64,000 nucleotides of DNA from Gammaproteobacteria bacterium (GTDB lineage: Bacteria > Pseudomonadota > Gammaproteobacteria > Coxiellales > Coxiellaceae). Below are positions 26,196 through 36,091 of the stretch, piece after piece; the stretch's first letter is position 1, and each line of letters opens with the position of its first letter. The stretch is from positions 1 to 64,000 of the forward strand of contig JAHFRQ010000004.1 of assembly GCA_023266215.1 (NCBI GenBank), given 5' to 3'. The notes under the pieces were generated by a model. It was not told the DNA's origin, made no database searches, and saw only the letters and a program-made list of their open reading frames with translations. Both the position numbers and the translations under genes were made by a program.

Positions 26196-27161
26196 ATGTT
26201 AAAATCGCTTAAAATTAGGGGAAAAATATTTCAAAGCAATTTAATCCAAGCACCGTTGGCGGGTATTAGCTGCGCGCCATTTCGAGAGTTAGTGTGGCAA
26301 TTTGGTGATGTCGCCTATTGCTGCACTGAGATGCTTTCGGCCGTGTGTGTTGCAACAGGATCAGATAGCAGCCCTCGATTTTATACACGATTTGATAACG
26401 AAAAAACATTGTGTTGGCAATTATCGGGTAATAACCCAGAAATATTGGCGCGAGCTGCAGAAAAAGCGATTGCAGCTGGCGCTGATGTATTGGATTTAAA
26501 CTGTGGTTGCCCGCAACCTAAAATTCGTAAAAAAAATTGCGGCAGCAAATTATTATCAGATGAAAAAAAATTAGGCGAATTAATTAAAGCAATGCAAGTT
26601 GATAAAAAAATTCCTGTCACTGTTAAAATGCGCATTGATGCCAATCGAAACGAATATGATGATGTCAGCGTTGCTAAAATCATTGAAGCGGCAGGCGCTG
26701 ATGCGATTATTGTGCATGGCAGAAATTGGTCGCATGATTATACGGTGCCGTGCCAGCTTGATGCGATTGCCCATATTGTTTCGGCTGTTGATATTCCTGT
26801 TATTGCCAATGGCGATATTGATAGCTCAACACAAATTAAAACCGTTTTTGAAAAAACCAACTGCGCAGGATTTATGATTGCGCGCGCCAGTGTCGGTCAG
26901 CCCTGGATTTATCAAAAAATAGTAGCAGAACTGAATAATCAGCTATTTACGATGCCATCTCAAAAAACAATCGGGGGTTTATTCTTAAAGCATATTGCGG
27001 GCTTAATACCACTTGAAAGCGAGCGTGCCGCTTTATTTCAATCCCGTGGTTTTGGAAAATATTACGCAAGAACCAATGAACAAAAAGCGCAATTTTTAAA
27101 AGAATTATATCGCATCGACAGTTTTGCTGAATTAACAGAAATTATTCAACAATATTTTTAA
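26196..27161 (+). CDS. tRNA-dihydrouridine synthase
   Basis: FMN-dependent TIM-barrel enzyme that reduces uridine in tRNA D-loops. The 321 residues have the opening APLAGISCAPFRELV, the cysteine motif LNCGCPQPKI (Cys105 the likely proton donor), VKMRID, the IIVHGR motif and VIANGDI. The Cys motif is followed by RKKNCGSKLL, which has an extra cysteine compared with the usual GSALL pattern. DusB and DusC are both possible subfamilies. It is 49 bases upstream of purE on the same strand. Confidence 0.88.
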   Translation: MLKSLKIRGKIFQSNLIQAPLAGISCAPFRELVWQFGDVAYCCTEMLSAVCVATGSDSSPRFYTRFDNEKTLCWQLSGNNPEILARAAEKAIAAGADVLDLNCGCPQPKIRKKNCGSKLLSDEKKLGELIKAMQVDKKIPVTVKMRIDANRNEYDDVSVAKIIEAAGADAIIVHGRNWSHDYTVPCQLDAIAHIVSAVDIPVIANGDIDSSTQIKTVFEKTNCAGFMIARASVGQPWIYQKIVAELNNQLFTMPSQKTIGGLFLKHIAGLIPLESERAALFQSRGFGKYYARTNEQKAQFLKELYRIDSFAELTEIIQQYF

Positions 27162-27210
27162 AAATATGACAAAATAGATATAATTTTGAGTAAAACTAAG
27201 TGAGGAAATA

Positions 27211-27690
27211 ATGATTGCTATTGTAATGGGCTCACGCTCTGATTGGGAAACAATGAAGGTCGCTTCAACACTGTTAGATGAGCTTAAAATAAAGCATGTC
27301 GTGAAAGTCGTTTCAGCGCACCGCACGCCTGATTTACTATTTGAATTTGCTGAAAATGCACAACAAAGCGGATTAAAAATTATTATTGCAGGTGCTGGTG
27401 GCGCGGCGCATTTGCCCGGCATGTTGGCCGCAAAAACACAGATTCCGATTTTAGGCGTACCTATTTTATCTAAAAACTTAAAGGGGCTCGATTCGCTTTT
27501 ATCGATTGCGCAAATGCCAAAAGGGATTCCTGTCGCGACATTTGCCATTGGTGAGGCGGGCGCTGCCAATGCCGCCTTATTTGCTGCAGCGATTTTAGGT
27601 TTGGAAGATAAAAAGGTTGCCGATAATCTTAAAAAATTTCGCACAAAACAAACAAAATCAGTTTTAAAAAAATGGGACCCCCAAAAATGA
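27211..27690 (+). CDS. purE: 5-(carboxyamino)imidazole ribonucleotide mutase
   Basis: Class I PurE, converts N5-CAIR to CAIR in purine synthesis. 159 residues with [20 protein letters not shown] and the [14 protein letters not shown] motif. GAGGAAATA precedes the ATG. Forms a two-gene unit with purK ten bases downstream. Confidence 0.96.
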   Translation: MIAIVMGSRSDWETMKVASTLLDELKIKHVVKVVSAHRTPDLLFEFAENAQQSGLKIIIAGAGGAAHLPGMLAAKTQIPILGVPILSKNLKGLDSLLSIAQMPKGIPVATFAIGEAGAANAALFAAAILGLEDKKVADNLKKFRTKQTKSVLKKWDPQK

Positions 27691-27700
27691 GAATGGGAAA

Positions 27701-28678
27701 ATGAGTACAGTAGGAATTATCGGTGGTGGACAATTAGCACAATTATTGGCGATCAGTGCGTATCAGCTTGGCTTAAAAACACTGTGTCTGGTCGAGGATG
27801 AAAATTGTCCCGCAAAAAGAGTCAGCCCTGTTTTTATGGGCAGTTTGGAAGATTTTGCTCATCAAGTTGATGTGATCACCGTTGAAAATGAAAATATCGA
27901 TATTGATTTTTTAAATAAATTAAATAAAATAAAACCTGTTTTCCCAAGCCCCGCTATTATTCAAGTTTCGCAAGATAGATTATTAGAAAAAAACTATTTT
28001 AAAAAATGCGGCATACCCACGGTAGATTTTTTTGAAGTCACCTCAGCGCAAGATTTAAAAAATTATCATGGTATTTTAAAAACCAGGCGCCTCGGTTATG
28101 ACGGTAAAGGTCAAATTAGATTAACCGACAAATCAGATATAAATGAAATTTGGAATGACTTTCAAAAACCCGCTATTGTCGAGTCTTTTTGTAATTTTGA
28201 AACAGAGGTTTCTCAAATCATTGCGCGAAATGCAAAGGGTAATATTGCTTTTTTCCCACTGATAGAAAATAAGCATGAGTCAGGAATTTTAAGAACGTCA
28301 CAATTTTCACAGCTGAAGCATTTAGATAAATTGGCACAAGATTATGCTAAAAAAATAGCGGAGTCTTTAGATTATACGGGCATTTTATCAGTTGAGTTTT
28401 TTGTTAAAAATAATCAATTAATGATAAACGAAATAGCGCCTCGTGTGCATAATTCGGGTCATTTGACGATCGAAGGCTGTAATGTCAGCCAATTTGAACA
28501 GCATTTACGAGCGATTTTAAATGTAGAGTTAATTCAGCCTAAAATTATTCAAAAAGTATTAATGCAAAATATTATTGGAACATGGCCAAAAGATTTAAGT
28601 CAATTTCAGCATATTTATGATTACGGGAAAGCACCACGCCAAAATAGAAAGCTTGGGCATGTAATTCAAATCCTTTAG
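27701..28678 (+). CDS. purK: 5-(carboxyamino)imidazole ribonucleotide synthase
   Basis: ATP-grasp enzyme that makes N5-CAIR from AIR and bicarbonate. The 325 residues show GIIGGGQLAQLLA at the N-terminus, TRRLGYDGKGQ in the ATP-grasp loop, and EIAPRVHNSGH in the metal site. Slightly short compared with the about 355-residue E. coli enzyme but with both ends present. Convergent with the S10 carboxypeptidase gene four bases away. Confidence 0.95.
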   Translation: MSTVGIIGGGQLAQLLAISAYQLGLKTLCLVEDENCPAKRVSPVFMGSLEDFAHQVDVITVENENIDIDFLNKLNKIKPVFPSPAIIQVSQDRLLEKNYFKKCGIPTVDFFEVTSAQDLKNYHGILKTRRLGYDGKGQIRLTDKSDINEIWNDFQKPAIVESFCNFETEVSQIIARNAKGNIAFFPLIENKHESGILRTSQFSQLKHLDKLAQDYAKKIAESLDYTGILSVEFFVKNNQLMINEIAPRVHNSGHLTIEGCNVSQFEQHLRAILNVELIQPKIIQKVLMQNIIGTWPKDLSQFQHIYDYGKAPRQNRKLGHVIQIL

Positions 28679-28682
28679 AACC

Positions 28683-29972
28683 TCAGCGGCTGCGAAGGGG
28701 AGATTCAATAAAATTCTTAACAATCATATTAATATCAGGCTGATCTTGCGGCACCATATGTCCTGCGTCTAGTACGGTAATCCATGTTAAATAACCACCG
28801 CTTTTTTGATAAGCCAATGCAAGATGGGTGATCTCTGGATTCATGATTGCTATACGCTCTGATTTAACATAATTTATTTTTTGCGGCCAGCTTAAGCTTG
28901 CGATAAATTTTTGCATGCCCAAAAAATTAGTGTCTTTAGCATCATTTAATCCTGAGAAAATAATAATAGGTAATTTATCGGTTAATAATTGATTATAAAT
29001 AGATTTCATTGAAACTTGAATATAGTCATTGTAATTATTGCTAACAGCCTCGCTTGAATTTTTAAAATCAGGTGATTGCGTTGCATGAATAGCCCTTAAA
29101 ACAGCAGGCTGCATGAGGTAACGCCTGAGATTGCCGTTATCGCCACTGGATTTATAAGCGATATTAATTAAATAGCGATTTGAAATTGCTTTTATTTGAT
29201 CATGTATTTTTCCGCAAACTATATTGGCTTTTGAAGAGTTTTTCGACTTGGTCAATACATTGCATTGCTGATAAATTTGATCTAATTTTTCTTTTTGTCT
29301 TGCGGTAATTAACCCATGGTAATAAGCATAAGCGGTATCCATGGATTGCTGTGCAATGGGGTCAGCCCAGGGTGAAATTAAAATTAACCCCTTGAGATTT
29401 ATTTTTGCAGAAGTGGTTTTATTATAATTTAAAATTTTCTGCGAGAGCAGCGGCAAATAAGTGCCCGCATAAGATTCACCCGATAAATAAATGGGCGAAT
29501 TTTTATATTCTGGATGTAGCTTGAAGAAATATTGCAGCGCTTCAAAATATTGATTAATACCTTGTTGTGGACTGGTTGGAATTTTGTTTCCAGGCGTGTC
29601 TGATAAACCAGTACCGGCAGGCTGGTCGATCACAAGATAATTAGCAAAACGGCTCCACGCCTGTTTTCTGGCAGAAAGTTGCAAATCTGTCGATATTTTG
29701 TAGGGGCCTGTTTCATCAAAAAACCCATACAAACTGGTATAACCAGGCCCGCCATTGCTCCAGATTATAATGGGCGACTTTGGGCTGTGTGATGCTACAA
29801 ACCAATAAAATAATTTATTGCTTTGTTTATCAGTGGCATAGCCTGCATATTCTGTGTCTGAAATAGATCGAAGTCCCGGCAGCGCGGTGACTTTATCTTC
29901 CGCCAGATCTTCTGCAAACGTGCTTCCTGCAATAAAAATGAACATCCAAAGCAGCAGCTTAAGATTTCGCAT
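28683..29972 (-). CDS. Secreted S10-family serine carboxypeptidase
   Basis: 429-residue exported hydrolase of peptidase family S10, common in eukaryotes and rarer in bacteria. A signal peptide spans residues 1-20. The substrate-binding WSNGGPG (71-77), the nucleophile motif GESYAG (Ser167), the catalytic aspartate region FSGLNDAKD (Asp344 likely) and DAGHMVPQDQP (His405) complete the triad. It should trim C-terminal residues of peptides in the periplasm or outside. Divergent from the glycan locus. Confidence 0.93.
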   Translation of the reverse strand: MRNLKLLLWMFIFIAGSTFAEDLAEDKVTALPGLRSISDTEYAGYATDKQSNKLFYWFVASHSPKSPIIIWSNGGPGYTSLYGFFDETGPYKISTDLQLSARKQAWSRFANYLVIDQPAGTGLSDTPGNKIPTSPQQGINQYFEALQYFFKLHPEYKNSPIYLSGESYAGTYLPLLSQKILNYNKTTSAKINLKGLILISPWADPIAQQSMDTAYAYYHGLITARQKEKLDQIYQQCNVLTKSKNSSKANIVCGKIHDQIKAISNRYLINIAYKSSGDNGNLRRYLMQPAVLRAIHATQSPDFKNSSEAVSNNYNDYIQVSMKSIYNQLLTDKLPIIIFSGLNDAKDTNFLGMQKFIASLSWPQKINYVKSERIAIMNPEITHLALAYQKSGGYLTWITVLDAGHMVPQDQPDINMIVKNFIESPLRSR

Positions 29973-30065
29973 TCAATATTACTCGTATTTTTAATATGTC
30001 GCGTGCATTTAAGAACAAAATTTGGTAGGTTGTCAATATTATTTTGAGATAAGCGGGAGTATATT

Positions 30066-30512
30066 TTGTTCAAAAAAATCTTGTTTGTCTGTATCGGCAA
30101 TATCTGTCGAAGTCCTGTTGCAGAATATTGGGCGCGTGATCAATTACAAAAAAAAGGTTTTGCTGATATTGAGGTTGCATCGGCGGGATTATCTGCCATG
30201 AAAACCTGGCCAATTGCACCTGAAATGAAATTAATTTTAGACCGATATCAAATCGACGCCAGTTCTCATGCCGCAAGGCAAGTTGATGAGAAAATTATTG
30301 CTAATGCTGATATTATTTTTGTCATGGAAAGCTTTCAGCAAAAAGAATTATTATTTGTTTTCCCGGGTGGCCGTGGTAAGATATTTTGCCTTGGAAAATG
30401 GACAGAGTCAGAAATAACAGATCCGTATCGAAAAGATCAGGCTGTGTTTGAAAGCGTTTTTGAATCAATCAAAAATAATTGGGAAATGTGGCAGAAAAAA
30501 TTATGGATTTGA
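30066..30512 (+). CDS. wzb: Low-molecular-weight protein-tyrosine phosphatase, Wzb type
   Basis: Dephosphorylates the Wzc tyrosine autokinase during polysaccharide export. The 148 residues carry CIGNICRS (Cys9, Arg15) at the N-terminus and the general-acid loop TDPYRK. The start is TTG at 30066, supported by GGAG six bases upstream and the family N-terminus. First gene of the rightward surface-glycan locus; its stop overlaps the wza ATG (TGATG). Confidence 0.92.
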   Translation: MFKKILFVCIGNICRSPVAEYWARDQLQKKGFADIEVASAGLSAMKTWPIAPEMKLILDRYQIDASSHAARQVDEKIIANADIIFVMESFQQKELLFVFPGGRGKIFCLGKWTESEITDPYRKDQAVFESVFESIKNNWEMWQKKLWI

Positions 30513-31294
30513 TGGAACAATTCAAACGGATTTTTATACTATTGACCGTGCTATTGTTGTCAAGTTGTTCCATGCTTGGTAATTATATGGATCCTCAAAA
30601 TCCAGCGCCTGAATATCACATTAACGGCCAACTGGTTAAGGTGAGTTATGTTCCATTAACGCCTACTTGGATAATTCAGCACAATACTATCCCTACATAC
30701 CGCGTTGGTCCTTACGATATTTTAAATATTATCGTGTGGGATCATCCTGAATTAACAACGATCACGACACAATTAAGTTCCGCAGCTCAATCGGGTTTTT
30801 TAGTCAGTGATCATGGGACGATCGCCTTTCCGTTTGCGGGGACTGTTCTTGTTTCGGGTTTAACGCTCCCGCAAATTCAGACATTAATCGCACAGAAAAT
30901 TTCTAAATATATTCGAAATCCTCAAGTAACAGCATTAGTTGTTGCCTTTAGAAGTCAAGAAGCCCAAATCATGGGAGAAGTGGGTGTTAGAACCATTCCA
31001 CTGAGTGATAAACCCACGACATTGCTGGATGCCATTGTTGGATCCGGTGGTACCAATGTGCTGTCTTCTGACACTAGTCGCATTTATATTATTCGAGGGA
31101 CTGTGCAGCGTTTAACAGTTTTTGCATTGAATGCAAAATCGCCACAAACAATGATGTTGGCGCAACATTTTAATTTGCGAAACAATGACATTGTTTATGT
31201 AGCACCACTTGCGATTACCAACTGGGATCGTTGGCTTGGCCAAGTTCTGCTTTTTGGTTCAGCCGTTAAAGGGACTGCGGCTTTGGCGCAATAG
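30512..31294 (+). CDS. wza: Wza-type outer-membrane polysaccharide export lipoprotein
   Basis: Forms the outer-membrane channel for exported polysaccharide. From the ATG at 30512 the protein has 260 residues with a lipoprotein signal ending LLSSC (Cys19), the polysaccharide-export domain (YRVGPYDILNIIVWDHPEL) and soluble ligand-binding (SLBB-like) repeats (VMGEVGVRTIPL). The start is chosen for overlap with the wzb stop and the signal peptide; an ATG at 30503 is also possible. Shorter than E. coli Wza (379), so it may lack part of the C-terminal barrel helix. Confidence 0.9.
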   Translation: MEQFKRIFILLTVLLLSSCSMLGNYMDPQNPAPEYHINGQLVKVSYVPLTPTWIIQHNTIPTYRVGPYDILNIIVWDHPELTTITTQLSSAAQSGFLVSDHGTIAFPFAGTVLVSGLTLPQIQTLIAQKISKYIRNPQVTALVVAFRSQEAQIMGEVGVRTIPLSDKPTTLLDAIVGSGGTNVLSSDTSRIYIIRGTVQRLTVFALNAKSPQTMMLAQHFNLRNNDIVYVAPLAITNWDRWLGQVLLFGSAVKGTAALAQ

Positions 31295-31312
31295 ACAACA
31301 AAGGCTAATTTG

Positions 31313-33535
31313 ATGACGGAAATATCAGCAAAGCAATCTAGTTATGTCTCCTCTCGTGATGAGATGATTGAGATTGATTTGAAAAGCGTATTGAATTTAA
31401 TAAAACAAAGCTACAAATTAATCGCAATTATCACCACTGTTTTTCTAATTTTTGGAATATATTACGCAGAAACAAGACCGGCTGTTTATCGCTCGACTGC
31501 AATGATTGAGGTCAGTAGTAATACGCCGGCCGCTCTTGGCGCTGGAGGAGGTGCAGGTGGTGTCAATGCCGCATTGTCAGGATTGGGCAGTATGCAAGCC
31601 TCTTCTTCTGATGTTGAAACTGTGTTGCTTCAATCGCCATATGTTTTGGGTGGAGTCGCCCAAATGTTAAATTTGGATGTTTCTGTCTCTCCTAAATACG
31701 CTGGATTTTTTGCGAGAAAATGGGCTGAATTTAGACATATTGATTATGGCAGCGCCAGCGTTTCTTTTCTCACGGTACCCAATAATTTACTAGCTAAAAA
31801 ATTAATGTTAGTCGCAGAAAACAATAATCAATATACTTTGTTTGCACCAGATGGGAGAAAAATATTAAACGGTGTAGTGGGCCAACTGGAATTAGCAAAT
31901 TATTTTGGAGAGACATTACAAATTAATATATCTGCATTAAATGCAAAACCAGGCGAAAAATTTAATGTGGTGAAGCTACCTACTCCAGATGTAGCGAATA
32001 GCATAGCGGGTAATTTAGAGATTAAGGAAGCTGCTAGTGGCACAGGAATATTAGAGCTGAATTATAGCTCACACAATCGTGAGCAAGCACAGAAATTACT
32101 GAATGCAATTTTGGTGGCCGCCATTCAAAAAAACATGAAAGAAAAATCACAAGAGATTGCTAAAACACTTGAGTTTATTGCGCATCAATTGCCTATTTCA
32201 GAAAATAATTTAGAAGACACAGAAGCAAAGATGAATGATTACACTATTAAATCGGGTATATATAATCCTGAAGGAGAGGTTGCGCTTTTAGAAAGAAACC
32301 TCAATACATTACAAACGACACTAGATCAACTCAGGTTTGAAAAGATGATGTTGCTACAAAAATTTACTCCACTTCATCCGTTAGTGATTGCTCAGATACA
32401 GAAGGAAAATGAAATTAAAATGCAGATGGATAAAATTAAGTCCCAGATGAAAAAATTGCCTGTATCAGGAGAAAAAGAAATCAATATGAAGCGGGATGCG
32501 AAAATTCAAGACGGAATTTACACCGCTCTTTTTGAGAGTTCACTAAACATGGAAATGATGAAAGCGAGCATGGTGAGTAGCGTGCGTGTTTTAAGCGCCG
32601 CATCCTATCCGATTTCGCGAATTCCAGTTAAAAAGAGAATGATCATTTTCGCGAGCATTGTTTTTGGATTAATGACGTCATTAGCAATTATTTTTATTCG
32701 TCATGTCTTGTCTCCTCGTATTGAGGACCCTGATGTTGTGGAGCGTGCACTGGGCATTAGCGTTTCTGCGATTATTCCATGCAGCACAAAACAGTTGACC
32801 TACAACAAGCAAGTCAAGAGAGATAAACTGTATGCAAATACAAAACCCTTTTTATTGGCTCGCGAAAATCCCCATGATTTATCAATTGAAGGGATCCGAA
32901 GTTTGCGCACCACAATCCAGATGTATTTACTAGAAGCAAAAAACAATGTGATAGCAATCACAGGATGCAGTCCCTCTATCGGTAAAAGTTTTATTTCAAG
33001 CAATTTGGCGGTTCTTTTATCAGATTTAGGAAAACGCATATTAATCATCGATGCTGATATCAGATTGGGAAAGCTCAGTCAGTGTTTTGGAAAATTTAAA
33101 ACACCCGGTCTTTCTACTTATTTGCAACACGAGGAAACCATAGATAACATTATTCAAAATGTGATCCCAGAAAAATTAGATTTTATTGCAACAGGATTAT
33201 ATCCAGAAAATCCATCGGAGCTGCTTTCTCATCAAGCCTTAAACAACTTAATTCAGACGATGAAAGATCGCTATGATTTAGTGATTATCGATACACCCCC
33301 TATTTTAGCCGTCACAGATCCTGCTTTGATATTGCGATATGCCGCGATTAATTTATTGGTGCTGGGTGTTGGAAAAGATGGGCTGAAAGCAACTTTGCAC
33401 GCTAAGCATACCTTAGAAAAAGCAGGAGTGACACTAACAGGTCTGGTATTTAACCATGTCAGCCAGCAAAAAGCGGGCTTTGGGCAAAACTATGGATATG
33501 GGCAGTATCATTATCATTACGGGCAAAAAAAATAG
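31313..33535 (+). CDS. wzc: Wzc-type polysaccharide co-polymerase/tyrosine autokinase
   Basis: Inner-membrane chain-length and export regulator with a cytoplasmic BY-kinase. 740 residues: first membrane segment about 35-55, a periplasmic Wzz-type domain with coiled coils (up to about 440), second membrane segment about 445-465, then the kinase with Walker A CSPSIGKSF (about 550), Walker A-prime ILIIDADIRLGK and Walker B VIIDTPPIL. The C-terminus is a tyrosine cluster (YGYGQYHYHYG). The ATG at 31313 follows AAGG; a TTG directly before it is in frame. Confidence 0.94.
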   Translation: MTEISAKQSSYVSSRDEMIEIDLKSVLNLIKQSYKLIAIITTVFLIFGIYYAETRPAVYRSTAMIEVSSNTPAALGAGGGAGGVNAALSGLGSMQASSSDVETVLLQSPYVLGGVAQMLNLDVSVSPKYAGFFARKWAEFRHIDYGSASVSFLTVPNNLLAKKLMLVAENNNQYTLFAPDGRKILNGVVGQLELANYFGETLQINISALNAKPGEKFNVVKLPTPDVANSIAGNLEIKEAASGTGILELNYSSHNREQAQKLLNAILVAAIQKNMKEKSQEIAKTLEFIAHQLPISENNLEDTEAKMNDYTIKSGIYNPEGEVALLERNLNTLQTTLDQLRFEKMMLLQKFTPLHPLVIAQIQKENEIKMQMDKIKSQMKKLPVSGEKEINMKRDAKIQDGIYTALFESSLNMEMMKASMVSSVRVLSAASYPISRIPVKKRMIIFASIVFGLMTSLAIIFIRHVLSPRIEDPDVVERALGISVSAIIPCSTKQLTYNKQVKRDKLYANTKPFLLARENPHDLSIEGIRSLRTTIQMYLLEAKNNVIAITGCSPSIGKSFISSNLAVLLSDLGKRILIIDADIRLGKLSQCFGKFKTPGLSTYLQHEETIDNIIQNVIPEKLDFIATGLYPENPSELLSHQALNNLIQTMKDRYDLVIIDTPPILAVTDPALILRYAAINLLVLGVGKDGLKATLHAKHTLEKAGVTLTGLVFNHVSQQKAGFGQNYGYGQYHYHYGQKK

Positions 33536-33542
33536 TTGGCAA

Positions 33543-35315
33543 ATGATGAAATTATTTTTTCAGCAGTACCTTTTTTTATTAGATCGCCAAGCAAAAAAGG
33601 GGTTGCCTGTTTTATTGCTGATTTTTCTATCCACTTCATTTTTGGATGTGATCGGCATTGGTTTGATCGGTGCATTTCTATTGTTAATTGTGAATTTTAG
33701 CAGTATTCTTCATAAATTCCCCGTTAGTTTTCAAAAAATATTGAGTCATTTTAGTCAGTCTGAAATTATTTTTGGAATTGGGATTGGTTTGATCTTTGCG
33801 TTTATTTTAAAGGGATTTTGGGGAATTTATTCCCAAAGAAAATTGGTTTTATTTACTTCTAGATTTGCGTTAAGACTTAAAATGCGATTAATGACAGGAT
33901 ATCAAAACGCTGATTATTCATTTCATTTAAAGCAGAACTCAGCTTACTTAATCAATAAAATATCCTCTGCTGATAGTTTTTCAAACAATGCATTATCAAC
34001 CATGTTGAATATAATATCGTCTCTGTTAATTACATTAAGCATCATTGCTTGCTTGATTGTTGTGCACCCCGTTGTAACACTTTTTCTCACGCTGATGGTT
34101 GGATTAATTTTTTTTTCGTATGAATTTTTTGTTAAAAGCAATGTTGTCAGGATGGGGAAGGCAATGGCAATTTCAGGCGGAGAAATAAACAAGTCAGTTT
34201 TGCATGCCATGGGCGGGTTGAAGGAAATTCGCGTTCTTGGAAAGGAATATTTTTTTCTAAACAAAGTAAGATGTATCGCGCAGGGATATTCTCAGGCGCT
34301 TTCTACTTATAACTCACTTCAATTAATCCCGCGATATGCAGTGGAATCAGCAGCCTCGATATTTTTAGTTGCTTTGATTTTAAGTGCCCTATTAGCAGGA
34401 ACCAGCCCATTAAACATGATTCCTGCATTGGGTATTTTTGCAACCGCCTGCATCAAACTGCTGCCAACGATTAGCCAATTGATTGGTCAATCTACCCAGC
34501 TAAGAAGTGCTTCTTATGCAACTGGGTTGCTTTATGACGAGCTTACAGCAATAGAAAATAAATATAAAACAACCCTGAGTGAAATTAATTCGTGTAATAG
34601 ACACCTTTTTTCAGAATTTTCGTTAAGTCATGTTTCGTTTTCATATGACCAAGCAAAAAATAATGCACTTAATAATATTGATCTAACCATTTGTCGAGGC
34701 CAATCTATTGGGCTTATGGGCTCATCAGGCGCAGGAAAAAGCACGTTGGTGAGTATTATTTTGGGATTATTATCTCCGGATTCAGGCAAGTTATTAGTGG
34801 ATGGTTTGCCAGTTGAAAATTTGCGCGAATGGCTTAATAATTTTGCTTATATTCCTCAGTCTATTTTTTTATTAGATGATACCTTAAAGCATAATATTGC
34901 GATGGGGACAGAAGATAAAGATATTAATTATGAAAAATTAAATAAAGCAATTGATATGGCGCAATTGTCAGAAGTTGTTGCTGATTTGCCAGATGGCGCT
35001 GATACATTAATTGGTGAAAATGGCGTGAGGCTATCTGGCGGGCAACGTCAACGCGTGGCTTTAGCGCGTGCATTTTATTATGAGCGTGAAATTATTATTA
35101 TGGACGAAGCGACAAGCTCTTTGGATAACGAAACAGAGCATGAAGTGATTAACTCCATTAAAAAATTACATGGCATCAAAACATTAATAGTGATTGCACA
35201 TCGACTGAGTACTATTCAATATTGTGATATTATTTATAAGCTTGAAAAAGGAAAAATTATAGCGCAAGGTTCTTTTGATGAGGTGGTTGGAAATCAGCAA
35301 TCTATCGTGATTTAG
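33543..35315 (+). CDS. ABC transporter permease/ATPase, PglK-like oligosaccharide flippase
   Basis: 590-residue ABC exporter half: six membrane segments (about 20-310) and an ATPase with Walker A GSSGAGKST, intact LSGGQ signature, Walker B IIIMDEATSSLD and H-loop AHR. Context inside a glycan locus and the domain order resemble PglK, which flips lipid-linked glycans. It begins seven bases after wzc, the overlapping upstream frame being unlikely. Unlike the secretion ABC proteins at the left of the window its signature motif is canonical. A Wzx-type flippase is not seen, so this could replace it. Confidence 0.85.
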   Translation: MMKLFFQQYLFLLDRQAKKGLPVLLLIFLSTSFLDVIGIGLIGAFLLLIVNFSSILHKFPVSFQKILSHFSQSEIIFGIGIGLIFAFILKGFWGIYSQRKLVLFTSRFALRLKMRLMTGYQNADYSFHLKQNSAYLINKISSADSFSNNALSTMLNIISSLLITLSIIACLIVVHPVVTLFLTLMVGLIFFSYEFFVKSNVVRMGKAMAISGGEINKSVLHAMGGLKEIRVLGKEYFFLNKVRCIAQGYSQALSTYNSLQLIPRYAVESAASIFLVALILSALLAGTSPLNMIPALGIFATACIKLLPTISQLIGQSTQLRSASYATGLLYDELTAIENKYKTTLSEINSCNRHLFSEFSLSHVSFSYDQAKNNALNNIDLTICRGQSIGLMGSSGAGKSTLVSIILGLLSPDSGKLLVDGLPVENLREWLNNFAYIPQSIFLLDDTLKHNIAMGTEDKDINYEKLNKAIDMAQLSEVVADLPDGADTLIGENGVRLSGGQRQRVALARAFYYEREIIIMDEATSSLDNETEHEVINSIKKLHGIKTLIVIAHRLSTIQYCDIIYKLEKGKIIAQGSFDEVVGNQQSIVI

Positions 35316-35324
35316 AGAGGGGTG

Positions 35325-36077
35325 ATGAGCGATTTAGTGATGGATGCAATATTAGATGAGCTAGAAGAAAGAAGCGGGTATTATTTAGGACTTTCTTTTC
35401 TGGATCATGAATTAAATATGGTAAGGGAGCTTATAAGAGCGCAATGGTTGGATAATATTAAGCTACACGCACCAGGGCACTGGGAAAAATTTTCTGATCT
35501 GCCTATCACAAAGTATCACGAATTTTCACATTTACTAGATCATGCTGCATTATGGCCAAAGATCAATAGAATTTTGCCGCAAAATGCGGTTGAGTTAATT
35601 CGATCAACGTCTATTATCAAAAAACTTCAAGACCTGTATGGCGATTTTACAATATCAGATGAGGAAAATGTTGGTCGTGAGGAAATATATTGGCGACTGG
35701 TTCGACCCAATCAGTCATTAGACGTGGGCCCCTTACATGCTGACGCCTGGTTTTGGGAATTAGATCATGGGTTAACTCCAGAGGGTGTCAAGCGCGTTAA
35801 AGTTTGGATTGCACTTTACTGCGAGCCAGGCCTAAATGGCCTGCGCGTTGTCCCTGAGTCACAGAAAAAAAACTGGAAATATCACGGAGAATATCGCGAT
35901 GGTTTTTCAAAACCACAGATTGATGAAGATGAATCAACACTAAATGTTAAGCTTGCCAATACCAAATCAGGTGACGCAATTATTTTTAATGACAAGTTAC
36001 TGCATGGCGGTGCATTAAATAATGGCCAATTCACGCGCGTTAGCTTAGAATTTACAATGTTTGTAAAAAACAATTAA
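35325..36077 (+). CDS. PhyH-like Fe(II)/2-oxoglutarate dioxygenase, first copy
   Basis: 250-residue protein with the non-haem iron triad of phytanoyl-CoA dioxygenase-like proteins: HADA (HxD, His138 and Asp140) in VGPLHADAWFW, a distal His in DKLLHGGAL and the 2-oxoglutarate-binding Arg in FTRVSLEF. It shares many blocks with the gene at 38658-39413 (WRLVRPNQ, CEPGLNGL, KPQIDEDE), so the two are paralogues. The substrate is unknown; context suggests hydroxylation of a sugar or of a lipid-linked precursor. Ribosome site GAGAGGGG lies close to the ATG. Confidence 0.82.
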   Translation: MSDLVMDAILDELEERSGYYLGLSFLDHELNMVRELIRAQWLDNIKLHAPGHWEKFSDLPITKYHEFSHLLDHAALWPKINRILPQNAVELIRSTSIIKKLQDLYGDFTISDEENVGREEIYWRLVRPNQSLDVGPLHADAWFWELDHGLTPEGVKRVKVWIALYCEPGLNGLRVVPESQKKNWKYHGEYRDGFSKPQIDEDESTLNVKLANTKSGDAIIFNDKLLHGGALNNGQFTRVSLEFTMFVKNN

Positions 36078-36091
36078 ACGGATGATTGAAC

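Noticed and set aside
30479-30511. Longer Wza start
   Set aside because: The TTG at 30479 lies inside wzb and would place extra residues before the lipoprotein signal.
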